Source: Chrysogorgia sp. JL179-B06
Lineage: Eukaryota > Cnidaria > Anthozoa > Scleralcyonacea > Chrysogorgiidae
Reading direction: 5' to 3'
DNA length: 64,000 bases
Assembly: GCA_035772405.1 (NCBI GenBank)
Contig: JAYKKM010000065.1
Span: 381,001 to 445,000 of the forward strand
Part shown: positions 30,669 to 41,959 of the stretch, piece by piece
How the letters are laid out: the number at the start of each line of letters is the position of its first letter
Numbering within the stretch: the first letter of the stretch is position 1
Translations under genes and position numbers: made by a program
The notes under the pieces: generated by a model
Seen by the model: only the letters and a program-made list of their open reading frames with translations
What the model was told of the DNA's origin: nothing
Database searches by the model: none

Positions 30669-32746
30669 GCTGAAATCTTTTGTCTGGCGGTGTTTGACCG
30701 GGGTATCCAAACAGCATCATGTGACTGAATGCTTACATACTATTGGTTTAATTACTCATGAATTATTAATGAATTTTAGAAGTCATTTTCTCACAGACTA
30801 AAATAAAATTCACAAAATGAGGAATATCTCTGCAAATAATAGGTAGAAAGTTTTCAAACTTTACACATCTGTGGTAAGGTGAAATGTGCACCGTACTGCA
30901 CAAATTATATTGTTATCACGAAGATCGTTTGGAAATAGGCACCTGTCATGTATAAAACAAAAAGTGTTTATTTCTTCTTTATCAAACAACATTTATTGTA
31001 ATGCATACACACGAATATTTGTTGACACGTAAATATTGTACTTCGGTGGTTTAAATCACCTTATTCTTTTTAAAAAGTGACAAAATTTACGATTTAATTT
31101 TATTAGGCGAAAGACGCTTATTTTCAAACGATCTCCATGGCAACTATATAATATGTACAGTAGAGTGTACATTCCACCTTACCATAAATGTCCAAAGTTT
31201 GAATACTTTCTACCTATTATTTGCACAGATATTCCTCATTTTGTGAATTTTATTTTCGTCTATGTGAGAAAATGACGTCATACACTGTCTAATTTGCATA
31301 TGTCAAAAACCTAAATATCTCGAGAACGGGATAAGATATTCAGAAACTGAGAACGCCTTTCTTCCTCATTTCGTAATTATGATAAACTAAGATCAAACTT
31401 GGTAGACGATTTTTTCGTCTTAGTGACACTTTAAATATGAACTCTCAACGTGTTACTCTTTTAGTCCTTTTGGACCTTAGTTCTGCCTTTGATACAGTAG
31501 ACCATGGAATCTTGCTTAAACGTTTAAGTTCTAAATTCGGGATCAGAGGAAAAGTTCTTAATTGCTTTTCAAAGTCAGCGCATCACATTGGACGGTGTTT
31601 TCTCCGATAGATTTGACTTAAACTTTGGGGTTCCTCAAGGTTCCTGCCTGGGCCCGTTCCTCTTTCTAGCATATGTATCTAAACTGTTCGATATAATTAA
31701 TAATCATCTGCCGGATGCGCATTGTTTTGCTGATGACACACAGTTATATTTGTCTTTTAAGCCCAACAGCTTGTCCATTCAAAGTGAAGCCATGTTAGCT
31801 ATGGAGAATTGTATTTCGGATTTGCAGAAATGGATGTTTGAAGACAAGCTCAAAATAAACGATGGTAAAACTGAATTTTTAATTATTGGTTCCAAACAAC
31901 AGCTAAAGAAACTTAATCCCTGTCATATTCGTGTTGGCAGTGTTGATATTCATCCTGTTTCATCGGTGCACAATCTTGGATTCTGGTTTGATTCTAACTT
32001 GTCGATGTCAACACATGTAACTAGGGCCTGTGGTGCAGCATTTTTCTGGTTACATAAGATCAAGCGTATCAGGAAATTTTTATCTCGGGAAAATCTGTTG
32101 CTGTTATACATGCTTTCATAACAAGCAGCTTAGATTATTGTAATAGCCTCCTTTACGGTCTACCCAATACCGAGTTGCCTAAGTTACAAAGAGTACAGAA
32201 TGCCGCCGCCAGATTGGTGACCTCTACTCGAAAACATGATCATATTACACCGATTTTATGTGAATTACACTGGCTGCCTGTCAAATCTAGAATTCATTTT
32301 AAAATCTTATTACTTACTTTTAAGGCATTACATGGAATGGCTCCTAACTATATTAGAGACTTACTTACTATTAGAGTGCAGGGACGCTACTCTTTAAGAT
32401 CAAATAGTAGCTTAGTGTTAGAAGCTCCACTAGGTAAAATGTTACGATCATTTGGAGATCGTTCCTTCAGTGTGGCCGCTCCGAAGCTTTGGAATGAACT
32501 TCCTTTGGCAATGCGTGACATTCCAACTAATCCAACACTTAGTGTTTTTAAAAGTAGCCTTAAAACTTATCTTTTTAAGTTAGCTTTTAACATTTAGGTT
32601 AGTTATTTATTCAATTAATATTAGTCCATTATTTTAGTTCTCACATTTATATGTATATTGTACTTTTGTAATCTTATTGTACTGCGCTTTTGATCATTTT
32701 ATGTTAAAAGCACATTATAAATATTAAATTATTATTATTATTATTA

Positions 32747-33046
32747 TTATGTAACTTCACGAGTTGTTGAATTCCATTTATATCGAACTTTCCAAGATCC
32801 TTGATTTCCACCACAATGTTGAACATCAACCAGATTCATTTGATTTCCTTCTTGATACGCCTTCTTAGAAAGCTTAGATGTAATGCCTAAGCATACGCTT
32901 TCAGCAGGAATCTCTTCTAGTGCTTGAACGTTAGTCAGTTCACCCATATCTTCATTTTCACTAACATCAAACACTCTGTGCTGAAAAAATGAGAACTTCG
33001 AAGACACTTCCGGGAGGAAATCCGACTTCAGTTCTCTACGTTTCAT
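32747..33046 (-). CDS. Truncated exon of an unknown protein
   Basis: The frame from ATG 33046 (MKRRELKSDFLPEV...) runs 99 residues to the exact point where the retroelement ATT tail begins, so its 3' part is probably cut by that insertion. It contains acidic and Gly/Asn-rich segments (SENEDMGELTNVQALEE, HCGGNQGSWKVRYKW). I recognise no family. It may be an exon of another transposon gene. Confidence 0.3.
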   Translation of the reverse strand: MKRRELKSDFLPEVSSKFSFFQHRVFDVSENEDMGELTNVQALEEIPAESVCLGITSKLSKKAYQEGNQMNLVDVQHCGGNQGSWKVRYKWNSTTREVT

Positions 33047-33767
33047 TGTAAATGCGTTTGAACCAAATTTAATGACAAGTTAACTTACTTAACTACTAAA
33101 AACCATGCACTGGACTTGTTTCCAAAAGCGATAGTTGAAACGAAGCCCAAGAATAAGTTGGGATTGACATTTTCATATTTAGATAATCCTCAATTTCCTG
33201 TTATAAATATAGTGTTGATGCATACGTAAAATAAAGATAAGAGCACAATATTTTTGCATGGAAACCCCAATGTTGAAGAGGGACAATCAATAACGTTTTT
33301 ATGCATGTACATTCAATATCTTAAAAGTAAGAAATACAAGCTTGACAATATTACAAATATAACTAAGTTGCTGACAAATAAAAAATAGTGACAAGAATAG
33401 GTGACATAAGTAACGGAAGGGGAAACACACAACGTGCCATGGAAAACTGAATAAAAAGTTTTGTGTGCTTGGAATTCACCGCCTGTAAGGAAATCACCTT
33501 TGTCAACCCAAGCGCGTTTTTAGTGCAAAGTTTTTTAAAGGCTCACTGTCATGAGCATGCGCACAAATGTTAATTTCTGGCGCTGTTTACATATTCATGA
33601 TGATAGAAAGTGGCAAAGGTCATAGCGATGACCAATCCAATCCATCCGGACAACAAGTTAATGAATTAGCGGCCGCAGAGAAACGATGAAAGGGTGGGAG
33701 TAGAATATGTGCCGGTAGGAAGAGACTACATGAAGGTGGCTATAAAAATGTGAAAGATCTATTGTAG
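33047..33767. other. Spacer without recognisable genes
   Basis: AT-rich sequence upstream of a candidate first exon. No coding signal, no clear repeats and no strong promoter motif. Confidence 0.3.
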
Positions 33768-35661
33768 ATGAATATGTCTCTTCACACGGAGGTATACCAA
33801 GAATGGCAGGAAATGCGAGAGTCCTTGAGTTTCAAAAACAATATAGATTTTGCAAGGTTCTTGTTCGGAAATGTCGACAAATTACGTTTTCATTCCATCT
33901 CTGACAACAAGTTTGGTTATGAAACTGAAAGTCTGAGTCACAGAGAGCAAAGGTAAGTGTAGTGTACAGTATAGCCAGCGATTATGCTTTTTTTCCCGTA
34001 GTTGCATTATTACAGAACCAAATATATGTCTATACAACAAATAGAAAAGGTGGTAAACTGCCGATAATTTTTTCAACGAATATGTCCGTTTGTTTGTTTT
34101 GGTAGATTCGATTCCGCAATGACAAATATGTCTTTTAGTGGTAGATTTTGCCCACAATTGGCATCAACACCACGCGGCAAGAATGTTCGAAAAGAGATTT
34201 TGTCAGGTATATAAAAATCTTTGAGTTTGTGCAATTTTATTTAAATTTCGTTTATTGTCAGTGTTCAGCTTAGTCTGCTGTTATTAAATAAACAATAAAT
34301 ATGGCTTATGTATTATTTATTGGACTGTTTAGACTCGTGTTATGAAGACTTTGCTGTTCAGAACAATGATGCACAACAAAGATCCAGTCAAGCACAACAA
34401 AGATCAACACCATTTGCATGTGTCACGATGTGTATTTATTGATACAGTGGTCAGGAATATTAGCCTTACCAATACTATTGCTGACAGTGATAGTGCCCAG
34501 TATTTATAGCTAATTAACTGCATGTATCTTTGTAAATTAATTAATCATCAAGGTATGTTCTGAAACATTATAATAATCTTTCCTGTCCGGCCCAGCAAAA
34601 ATGGGTCATACAAGGCTGATGAGGTTGGGAATCGAAAATCACCGCACATGTGAATGCAAGATTCAAAATTGAAAAATGGCAGCAACCAGGCACACCAGAT
34701 GCACTAACACACCAAGTTTGATTTGATTTCATAAAAAGTCTCTGCGATTGGTGGCGTATATATGCTCTCTTTCATTTACAACAGAATTGTTCCAAAGGTG
34801 GAATTCGCCTTTAAAATTGCTTGCATCGCCTTGTATTTTACTATACAAGCCTAGACCATACACAGACAAAAGCAACTTTCTTTTTAAAATTTAGTATTAA
34901 TGTCGCCTCAAATATGCACCTGTCATTTGAGTGGCCAAATTAATAAGCAGCCCAAGCGAGAGAACAATAAGAGAAAGGATTTCCTCTTCTCGTCGCATGG
35001 CACCCAGTGACAGCTGTTTCCAGTTTCAACGCGTGCAGTTCAGATAAGTGCCATATAATACATCAGAATTTCATAGCCTCCTACTTTTTCCCGAATTAAA
35101 TAGCTTCCAACCTTCTTCGATCAATCACTTCACAGTCCCTATACTTCCCTGCAATCCCAGCCAAAACATTGCTCCACAGCCTTGGAAGCGATTTGACTCG
35201 GAAAAAAGAAGCCACAGAGTTGCCTGCCGAGGAGGCTAAGAATTTCCATAACATAGAATAAAACAGAGAAACACATCGCAGGCGTTAGAGTTGGTCTGCC
35301 TGTGTCTCAGACCACTACACATGCAGTAGGCGAAGCACTGGAAGTTTTTTGATGGGAACAAAAACTTGCAATGCATGCAAGTCTGTAACGCCACACAAAT
35401 TGACATGTGTGATATGCCACTCAACGATTTGTGTTGAAATCGTTATCTTTCAGAACTACATCTATTGCGAGTTCTTAAATAATCTCATTCAGTCTAGTAA
35501 GAGTATATATATACGTTTGTTTTAAGCGCACTGCTCCAACAACTCCTGCTGAAGTTAACCCGACTCCTGTCTTTGCAAAAAGGCAAAAACAAGACGTCGT
35601 GGAATCAACCAATGACAGGGATTTTCAATACATGTTGAGGAAAGATTATTTGATTAGGGAA
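33768..35661 (+). CDS. Candidate multi-exon gene of unknown family
   Basis: Exon-like blocks with splice signals: 33768-33950 (MNMSLHTEVYQEWQEM..., ending AAAG|GTAAGT), 34107-34206 (FDSAMTNMSFSGRF..., AG before, GTATAT after), 34335-34430 (SCYEDFAVQNNDAQQRSS..., Gln-rich) and 35530-35661 (TAPTTPAEVNPTPVFAKRQKQ..., ending GAAG|GTACGT). The phases of the first three fit; the fourth does not directly, so an exon between is missing or it is unrelated. The products look like an N-terminal region of a larger protein. The intervening 34.5-35.5 kb shows nothing else. It could be a host gene or another transposon gene. Confidence 0.3.
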
Positions 35662-36279
35662 GGTACGTGTGGTGTGTGTTACTAAATGCATGAATTAGGT
35701 ATCCAAGTAATGTAATAAAGTATTTAGAGTCGGTTCGCTGCACATTGCGCTACAGCAATAACTTTGCCGGAAGTAAAGACTCGTGACTCGAAATAGGTAG
35801 TTTAATACAGGCTACCTGCAGGGAAAATCTGTTATCCCTATTGTTACAACCATCAGTTAATAGAGTTCAGTGTTGCAAACACTTACTTCTGTATGGGGTG
35901 CCAAAACGAACAAAACTCCTTTCGTAAATATTTGTTCTATTATTAAATATATGCGTTCTAAATTTAAATAAAACTATTCTGTATTCACAGAAAAGCATTT
36001 GAAGTTAAATAAAAGTATTCTAACTGAGTAATTTCATACCAAATAAGAATTAGAACGCATATATTATTTGATATAGAACAAATATTTACGAAACACTGAG
36101 GAGTTTTCCAGTTACAATATAATTGCTTAAAGTGCATATAAGCCCTACAGGGTTTTTAGTTATTCGTGTAGACCACGAAAAATGACCTAATAAAGTATTT
36201 TACAGTTTTTGATTTGGTCCTTTCGTTTCCGAGATATTGCTCTTCAAACATAGCCATTTGGCGTTGTTTGCATAAAAAA

Positions 36280-36633
36280 GCCGCGCGTGAGAGAATCCTG
36301 GTACTCGGGGACGGATTAGATTTCACAAACAAGGAATACATAGCGTTTTGGACAACAACAAGTTCAAAAGATCATATATCAAGTGAAATCGCAGCGATAT
36401 CACGCTCAAATTCAGACTCAAATGAGTATGAAAGCCGATTATAATCGAGGAAGAAACTGAACTATCGGCGAAATATGAGGACGAGTCTGATGACTGTTTC
36501 GTGGACGCCTACGCTGATGAGTCGTTGGCTGATGAAGAATGGCTTGCCGCGTATGAAAGAAGAAGGGAGGAGGACAAAAAACACTTGGAACAACTTACTC
36601 GAAGGTGGAATGGTGCTGAATCCGTCAAATCTT
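36280..36633 (+). pseudogene. P2X7-ID-type first exon, left arm copy
   Basis: Coding sequence KAARERILVLGDGLDFTNKE, then a Ser/Asp/Glu-rich segment and LADEEWLAAYERRREEDKKH followed by LTRRWNGAESVKSW before a GTACGTTC donor. A deletion near 36432 shifts the frame relative to the right copy. The junction SW|GT matches that of the P2X7-ID gene at 8511, where splicing makes W-C-K-C-G. No ATG is evident at the start. Confidence 0.55.
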
Positions 36634-39243
36634 GGTACGTTCATTGCGCCATATTTGTCATATATTTCATCAATTTATTTTATGTACAGTATGGTATGGG
36701 TTTATTGGTTTATTGTATAGCCTATAGTATAGGTGCAAGTGTGGGAACTGTAATGTCGTTGTAACTGTAAAACCCTAGGGAAATGTTCGACTGTTTCGTG
36801 CATAACTTGAACATCCTGGCTTTGGAGTTTGGTCCTGTTTGTCTCAACAGATGGAGTTTGAACACTTTTCAGACACGAGACGAACGTCGATACAATCAAA
36901 TATTATCAAAAGAAAGGTAATATGAGAGGCCAAACTATTAAAATATTTAGCAAACAACCTTGTCAATATCAAACTACACATAGACAATATTTAATTTTAC
37001 CATTCCATTTTTGTGGGTACCGCGGTCAGGGAGTTAGGGGTTCAACATCGAAATTACAACTGCGCAACTCAGATACTCATTCGGAATTCATCGGAAAATG
37101 TCGTCCCATCGATCATCGAAGGTCAATCTTGTGTATACAAACTTAGAAAATCTCGAAAAATCTTAACTTGTCGACAAATTCAACGTAAAAAGGTCGTGTC
37201 GTTTAAGTTGGCAATGCTCGTGATCTAATTCGTGGTGTCTTCTGATCGAGTGCGTTTTAATTTTGGCTAAATAATTCCCTCTTCCTCGTGGCGTGTCTTC
37301 TGATCGAGTGCGTTTGGCTTGTGTAGTTTACATTAAAGCATAAAGGTAAGTTGTATCTTTCTCGTTTTCACTTCTTTACTGTACTAGGTATTTCTTTGAT
37401 CATAAAATTATGTGCTTAATAGCTTCGCTCCTCTGAGTAACTACTATGTTGTTTATATTGTCTGTGACTGTTTTTGTTGTATATTTCTTCGTCAAATTCA
37501 AATGTTATACAGTATATCCATCTGACAGTTTCAGGTGAGGAGGTCAGTCTAAATTTGGCGACAATGCTGGTAAACAGTGTATAGCAAATCATTGACCGCT
37601 ATAATTTTTGCATAAAGTAAACATATTTATGCGGTAATTGCATGAATGGCTTGAACAATATTTTGTTACATGGGAATTGTTTGTATGGTTGCATTAAAGT
37701 CATTAAAGGTTCTGTAAATAAAGATGTTTTGTTGTTAACTGATGTTCCTGTCATGGTATCAATAAATTAACCCATAGTGAATCATTAGCTGGAGAAATTG
37801 CATTTACAAATTTATTTTTTTGGTTTAGAAACCATCTATGAATATTTAACACTTATTTACTGGGACCGAGGGAAACAGTATGTGGTCCCAGTATGAATTA
37901 TTTTTTTAAATTATTTCACCACTGAAAAGTTGTATTCCATTTGAAATAAAAGGTCACTTTGGCCAGTATTGATAATAATAAAAATAAAGTCAATGATCAA
38001 AGGCTCTCAAGTAATAATTTGTGCCAAGATTACAAACATTAAGATGATTTCAGCATTATAGAATAGTTCCTCTCTGCAGTTATTGTATTAAAGTTTCTGT
38101 GAAAAAGTTTTTTGTTGTTGACAGATGTTCCTAACATGGTATTATTTGATGAGAAAACTTATGCCTTAACTTTTGTGAATCATTTACTGGTGAATTATCC
38201 ATGACATGTAATAATGGAACCTATGTTTGTCTTAAAAGTTCATTTTACAAATTTATCCTCTGCTGATTTGTTAAATCTGCTATTAGCTTACCAACAGCAC
38301 TGTCTTAGTAATCCACCATGTGAAAATTTCAACACCTGGTTTATTCCCCCATTTACCCCCTAGTCTATAACAAATATTGTGATGTTTGTCCTTGATCAAT
38401 TTATCAGTACAAGTGTCTATGAAATGAAAATTTACCCCAGCTTTTTATGATTGTATTTGAAAGAACACGTAAAATAATGAAAAATAGCTTTTACATGACT
38501 TTCGTATCTTATGTCGTTCTTGAGTTACATTTCATGTAACTTGAGATATGACGTCACAAGATGGACACAGTATTACATCAAAACTCAAAAACAGGCTTAT
38601 CATTGGATTGGTTTGACTAAACTGGCTCAAACAATACAGACTTACTGAGTCAACAAGACTCAGCATTGAGATTGTTGTTATATTAGGTTCCCATGGTAAC
38701 AGATTCATTACCAGGCCACTTTGTAAAGAAACAAAATGTTGTACCTTTCGTCATTGCAGTTACTTTTTTATTGTTTTAAACAGTATTGTTGCATTGGAAA
38801 TCATTGAAAAAGGATGTCAACTTCCTAAAACTGAATAAGTTGCTGTAAACGTGGTTGAAAACAAAGAATTTATATAAAGGAAGAGAGTAATCTGGAAACT
38901 CTGTTACCATAGCAACCACATTAGAACCATGACAATGTTTAGTTTTCTTGATTAAGTCAGGAAGGTTTGAATCTATTTAGTTGAACCAGTCTGAAGATAT
39001 GCCTGATTTTCAGTTTTGGTGTAATACTCTGTCCATCTTGTGACGTCATAGCTCAAATTATATAAAGCGTAAAAATTCAAGAACGGAATAACATATGAAT
39101 CTAAAAGCCTACAGTTACGACATCAATACAGTTCTCCCACTAGTTGCACCTATACTACAGGCTATACAATAAACCCATACCATACTGTACATAAAATAAA
39201 TTAACGAAAGATATGACCAATATGGCGCAATGAACGTACCAAG

Positions 39244-39616
39244 ATTTTACGGATTCAGCACCATTCCACCTTCGAGTAAGTTGTTCCAAGTGTTTTTTGT
39301 CCTCCTCCCTTCTTCTTTCATACACGGCAAGCCATTCTTCGTCAGCCAATGGCTCATCAGCGTAGGCGTCCATGAAACAGTCATCAGACTCGTCCTCATA
39401 TTTCGCCGATAGTTCAGTTTCTTCCTCGATTATATTATCTGAACTAGACAATGCGCTTTCATACTTATTTGAGTCTGAATTTGAGTGTGATATCGTGGCG
39501 ATTTCACTTGATATATGATCTTTTGAACTTGTTGTTGTCCAAAACGTTATGTATTCCTTGTTTGTGAAATCTAATCCGTCCCCGAGTACCAGGACTCTCT
39601 CACGCGCGGCTTTCAA
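39244..39616 (-). pseudogene. P2X7-ID-type first exon, right arm copy (frame open)
   Basis: The same exon as in the left arm but with an uninterrupted frame, including SALSSSDNIIEEETELSAK, which is damaged on the left. It ends SVKSW at a splice donor GTACGTTC. The following zinc-domain exons are not found downstream. The acidic leader and C-terminal helix (EEWLAVYERRREEDKKHLEQL) are the visible features. Confidence 0.6.
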
Positions 39617-40112
39617 CGCCAAATGGCTATGTTTGAAGAGCAATATCTCGGAAACGAAAGGACCAAATCCAAAACTGTAAAATACTTTATCAGGTCATTT
39701 TTTGTGGTCTACACGAATAACTGAAAACCCCGTAGGGCTTATATGCACTTTAAAAATAACTCACCGTTTTGATCAGAATTGTCCTGGTTGACAAAATCTA
39801 TAAGAATCAAGAACCAATTTGAGAATTACAGCATTTAATTTATTATGGGTATTATTGAAAACCAGTTTAATAATTGGGGAAGAGATAGTACGATAAAAAT
39901 TGGCTCTGGTCGTTATTTGGGACATATTCAATTATTTATCATGTTTCATTGAAGTTGTATATTAAATATCACCACGGTGCAGGGCTTTCAGTGATGAGAA
40001 AGTACGAAAGGAAGTTTGCGCGAAAGGAAATTTGCTCGAATCATTAGACCTTGTTATAGTATATATAAGTATATATAATTAAGTATTGCATATAAGTATA
40101 ACATTTTACCTT

Positions 40113-40545
40113 CTAGTGTGATATCTCGTAAGTTTTTCCTGCAAATTTGTTTGTCTGCCCTTCATCGATGGCAACAAGCAAGTTCCCTACCACAGCCATT
40201 TCCAGTGTGCTCTCTTGCATTCTGTAAAATTCTTTGTGGACATGAATATCATGCCCAAGATGGGTTGCCAGCCATCCCATCTCCGATACGATCATGTCCA
40301 ATGTTTGCGCAATGGTTGCCACATACTTACCAGACTTGCTTGCTTAAGGTCCAGCTTCTTGCATACATTATTAATTGCATCGTTGCCCCTCAATGAGTTG
40401 GTGGAGCGCCCATCATTTACAGCAAAGATATATTCATTATCTTTGCTCACTTCTCCTTTCCCCATTGAGTGCAATGATCGCATTCTTTACATCAGGGGTC
40501 AAGATCACTGGAAGTTTCCTGTTTCTTTTACCCAGTATATCTACC
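40113..40545 (-). pseudogene. Tyrosine-recombinase-like C-terminal fragment
   Basis: Two frames on - give VILTPDVKNAIIAL, NEYIFAVNDGRSTNSLRGNDAINN and, after a frame change at about 40330, YVATIAQTLDM, GWLATHLGHDIHVHKEFYRM and LEMAVVGNLL. LRG...(R)KYVAT...LA-LGHD--VH-EFYR follows the order of the C-terminal part of tyrosine recombinases (Arg-His box, then His and a Tyr nucleophile). Such proteins occur in Crypton-type elements and related families in invertebrates. The catalytic Arg of the LRK-AT box appears as Gly here and the frame is broken, so it is a remnant. Family placement is inference. Confidence 0.5.
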
Positions 40546-40621
40546 ATGTCAAACCTTAAAAATCAGAAAATATAATATTTTTAACAAATATACTATAAAT
40601 TTCACAAAGCCATAATTTTTA

Positions 40622-40760
40622 CAAACCGAAGGTCACGGGTTTGAATCCTAGTCGTGATCAAGTAGAGTTTTACTCTACTTGCCTGGTATGGTTCAGTTAA
40701 CTGGTATCAGCACCTATCATTATTCTCATTCTCCACTGAGTGCAAATTCTCCATTCATCA
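40622..40760 (+). repeat. Possible tRNA-derived SINE remnant
   Basis: GGGTTTGAATCCTAGTC near 40636 resembles an RNA polymerase III B box (GGTTCGAATCC) with one difference, followed by CTACTT-CTGG-ATGG and a tail. No A box or cloverleaf can be folded around it, so it is not a tRNA gene. Confidence 0.3.
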
Positions 40761-41500
40761 TCATATACATATACATCCATTAGCAATTAAGTGATGCTCG
40801 CTATCCTTGTGGAGCACTTTGGGCCAACACGCACTTCACGCTTGCTACTTTCTAGATGTGTTAATTGACGATGCTGTCCCACATGCGTTAGGCACTGACA
40901 ACCGTGTGTGTGTGTTATATATATACTTACACAACACACTCCATCCAGTGCCATCTTGTCCAATATGAACACGCTTATAAATAAGAGATGGCCGCAAATG
41001 CCACACAAATTACGTCACGAACATACATGTCATCAAACAAGTTGTTGATGAACTATATAGTTGTACAAGAAACCACTTCGAATGGACGATTGATTCTTTT
41101 CAGAAAGTTATATTTATTTCTACCTTTTATCTGAAGTAAATAGATGTATGATGTAGGTGCAGCAGGTAATAGGTGCACAAAATCGTAGCCTAGACCTTGG
41201 TAGCTTATAGTAACCTTGGTTCTCCTTCCAGGAGTAATACAGGCATGAAGCTTGAATACCCCGAAGCCAAGCACTTCCTCTTTCTTGTTAACGAAAACTT
41301 CAGGAACAAAATTAATCGATTATTAATCGATTGTTGGCGATGGGCGGAGCCGTGGATGTAATCAGAAAAGTGGCCTGATCCAAACAAACAACAGCCTATA
41401 CTAGATCGTGACTATATATCGTGACTATAACTCAATTGGCTATATCGTGTGTGTCACGACCAGGCCAAACAAGGACATGTCCACCACGGATGAATTTTTA
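40761..41500. other. Spacer without recognisable genes
   Basis: Contains a short GT/TA microsatellite near 40905-40925 and a local inverted word AATCGATTATTAATCGATT near 41312. No coding region is supported. Confidence 0.3.
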
Positions 41501-41951
41501 CCTATATGAACGACTCCGCGACGTCAACGAGTTTTCTGAACGCGCTAGCGGTCAACCATCAGAGCCGACGGCATATGGATCGCCTGGATACGAAAACCTA
41601 GCACTAAATTTCAATACTGGCATAGTTTTCGACGAACATGCTAGTCGGCGGATGAATAGGGTAGGTTTGTAATGTAACGTTGTTGTTTTCCTTTCCATTG
41701 ATTGCCATTAAATGTCACCGAGTGTAAATGCCAAATCTCAGTAAATAGGTTTTAGCTCTGTTGTTACTTGTCTTTCTTGCTTTGAGTCGTTTCATTTGTG
41801 GATGTCATTCCATTCAAAGCCGTTTACTTCAAAATCAAATACTCCGATCACCATTCACCGCCTTTCTTTACTCTTTTTTCTAGAGGTGCAGAGAAGCATT
41901 AGATGAACTGGAAAGATTGAACAGTTATGCTAACGCATTTATAATTTTTTG
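41487..41951 (+). CDS. Two-exon candidate gene cut by a retrotransposon
   Basis: Exon A (ATG at about 41487) reads MNFYLYERLRDVNEF... SEPTAYGSPGYENLALNFNTG IVFDEHASRRMNR and ends at a GTAGGT donor near 41661. Exon B begins after CTAG at about 41885 (RCREALDELERLNSYAN) and soon meets a stop where the next retroelement begins. The phases agree. This looks like the N-terminus of a longer protein truncated by insertion. Family unknown. Confidence 0.35.
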
Positions 41952-41959
41952 ATAATACG

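Larger units (their letters stand above)
29973..31430. mobile_element. 1458-bp non-autonomous TTAA element with ~160-bp inverted termini
   Basis: TTAA at 29969-29972 and 31431-31434 flanks termini AGTGCCACTAAGACG and CGTCTTAGTGACACT. The arms match for about 160 bp, including AATATCTTATCCCGTTCTCG and ACATATGCAAATTAGA. The AGTG start and TTAA target agree with the Kolobok-like element at 8.2-15.3 kb. Inside are a second inverted pair (about 30796-30895 and 31155-31262), a hairpin at 30155-30262 and a perfect palindrome at 30601-30668. No transposase is encoded. Removal with one TTAA restores the RT frame exactly. Confidence 0.85.
29320..32749 (+). pseudogene. L2/CR1-type retrotransposon copy (RT), interrupted by a TTAA element
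   Basis: The linker and RT fingers run to 29968: LDPMPTTLLLECLD, LRPISNLQYVSKLTERA, STETALLKVTNDILL. After the insertion the frame resumes at 31431: [39 protein letters not shown] (catalytic DD intact), DGKTEFLIIG, LDYCNSLLYGLP, LQRVQNAAARLV, HITPILCELHWLPV and a C-terminus ending at 32596. Frame shifts occur near 29400, 31570 and 32105. The endonuclease is missing. The 3' end has a stem-loop at about 32683-32714 and an ATT tandem tail at 32727-32749, as is usual for L2/CR1-like 3' ends. Confidence 0.85.
36131..39749. mobile_element. 3.6-kb TTAA element with long inverted arms carrying P2X7-ID-type first exons
   Basis: TTAA (36127-36130 and 39750-39753) flanks termini AGTGCATATAAGCCC and GGGCTTATATGCACT. 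The arms are inverted copies for about 630 bp (36131-36770 and 39130-39749). Each arm contains the same exon, so the two exons point inward. The interior (36.8-39.1 kb) holds a partial internal duplication (GATGTTCCT-CATGGTAT at 37743 and 38124) and a second inverted pair near 38480-38720 and 38900-39100. I find neither a transposase nor the later P2X7-ID exons. It is probably a non-autonomous Kolobok-like derivative. Confidence 0.75.

Noticed and set aside
40625..40690. A tRNA gene
   Set aside because: Only a B-box-like word is present; no acceptor stem, D arm or A box could be matched.
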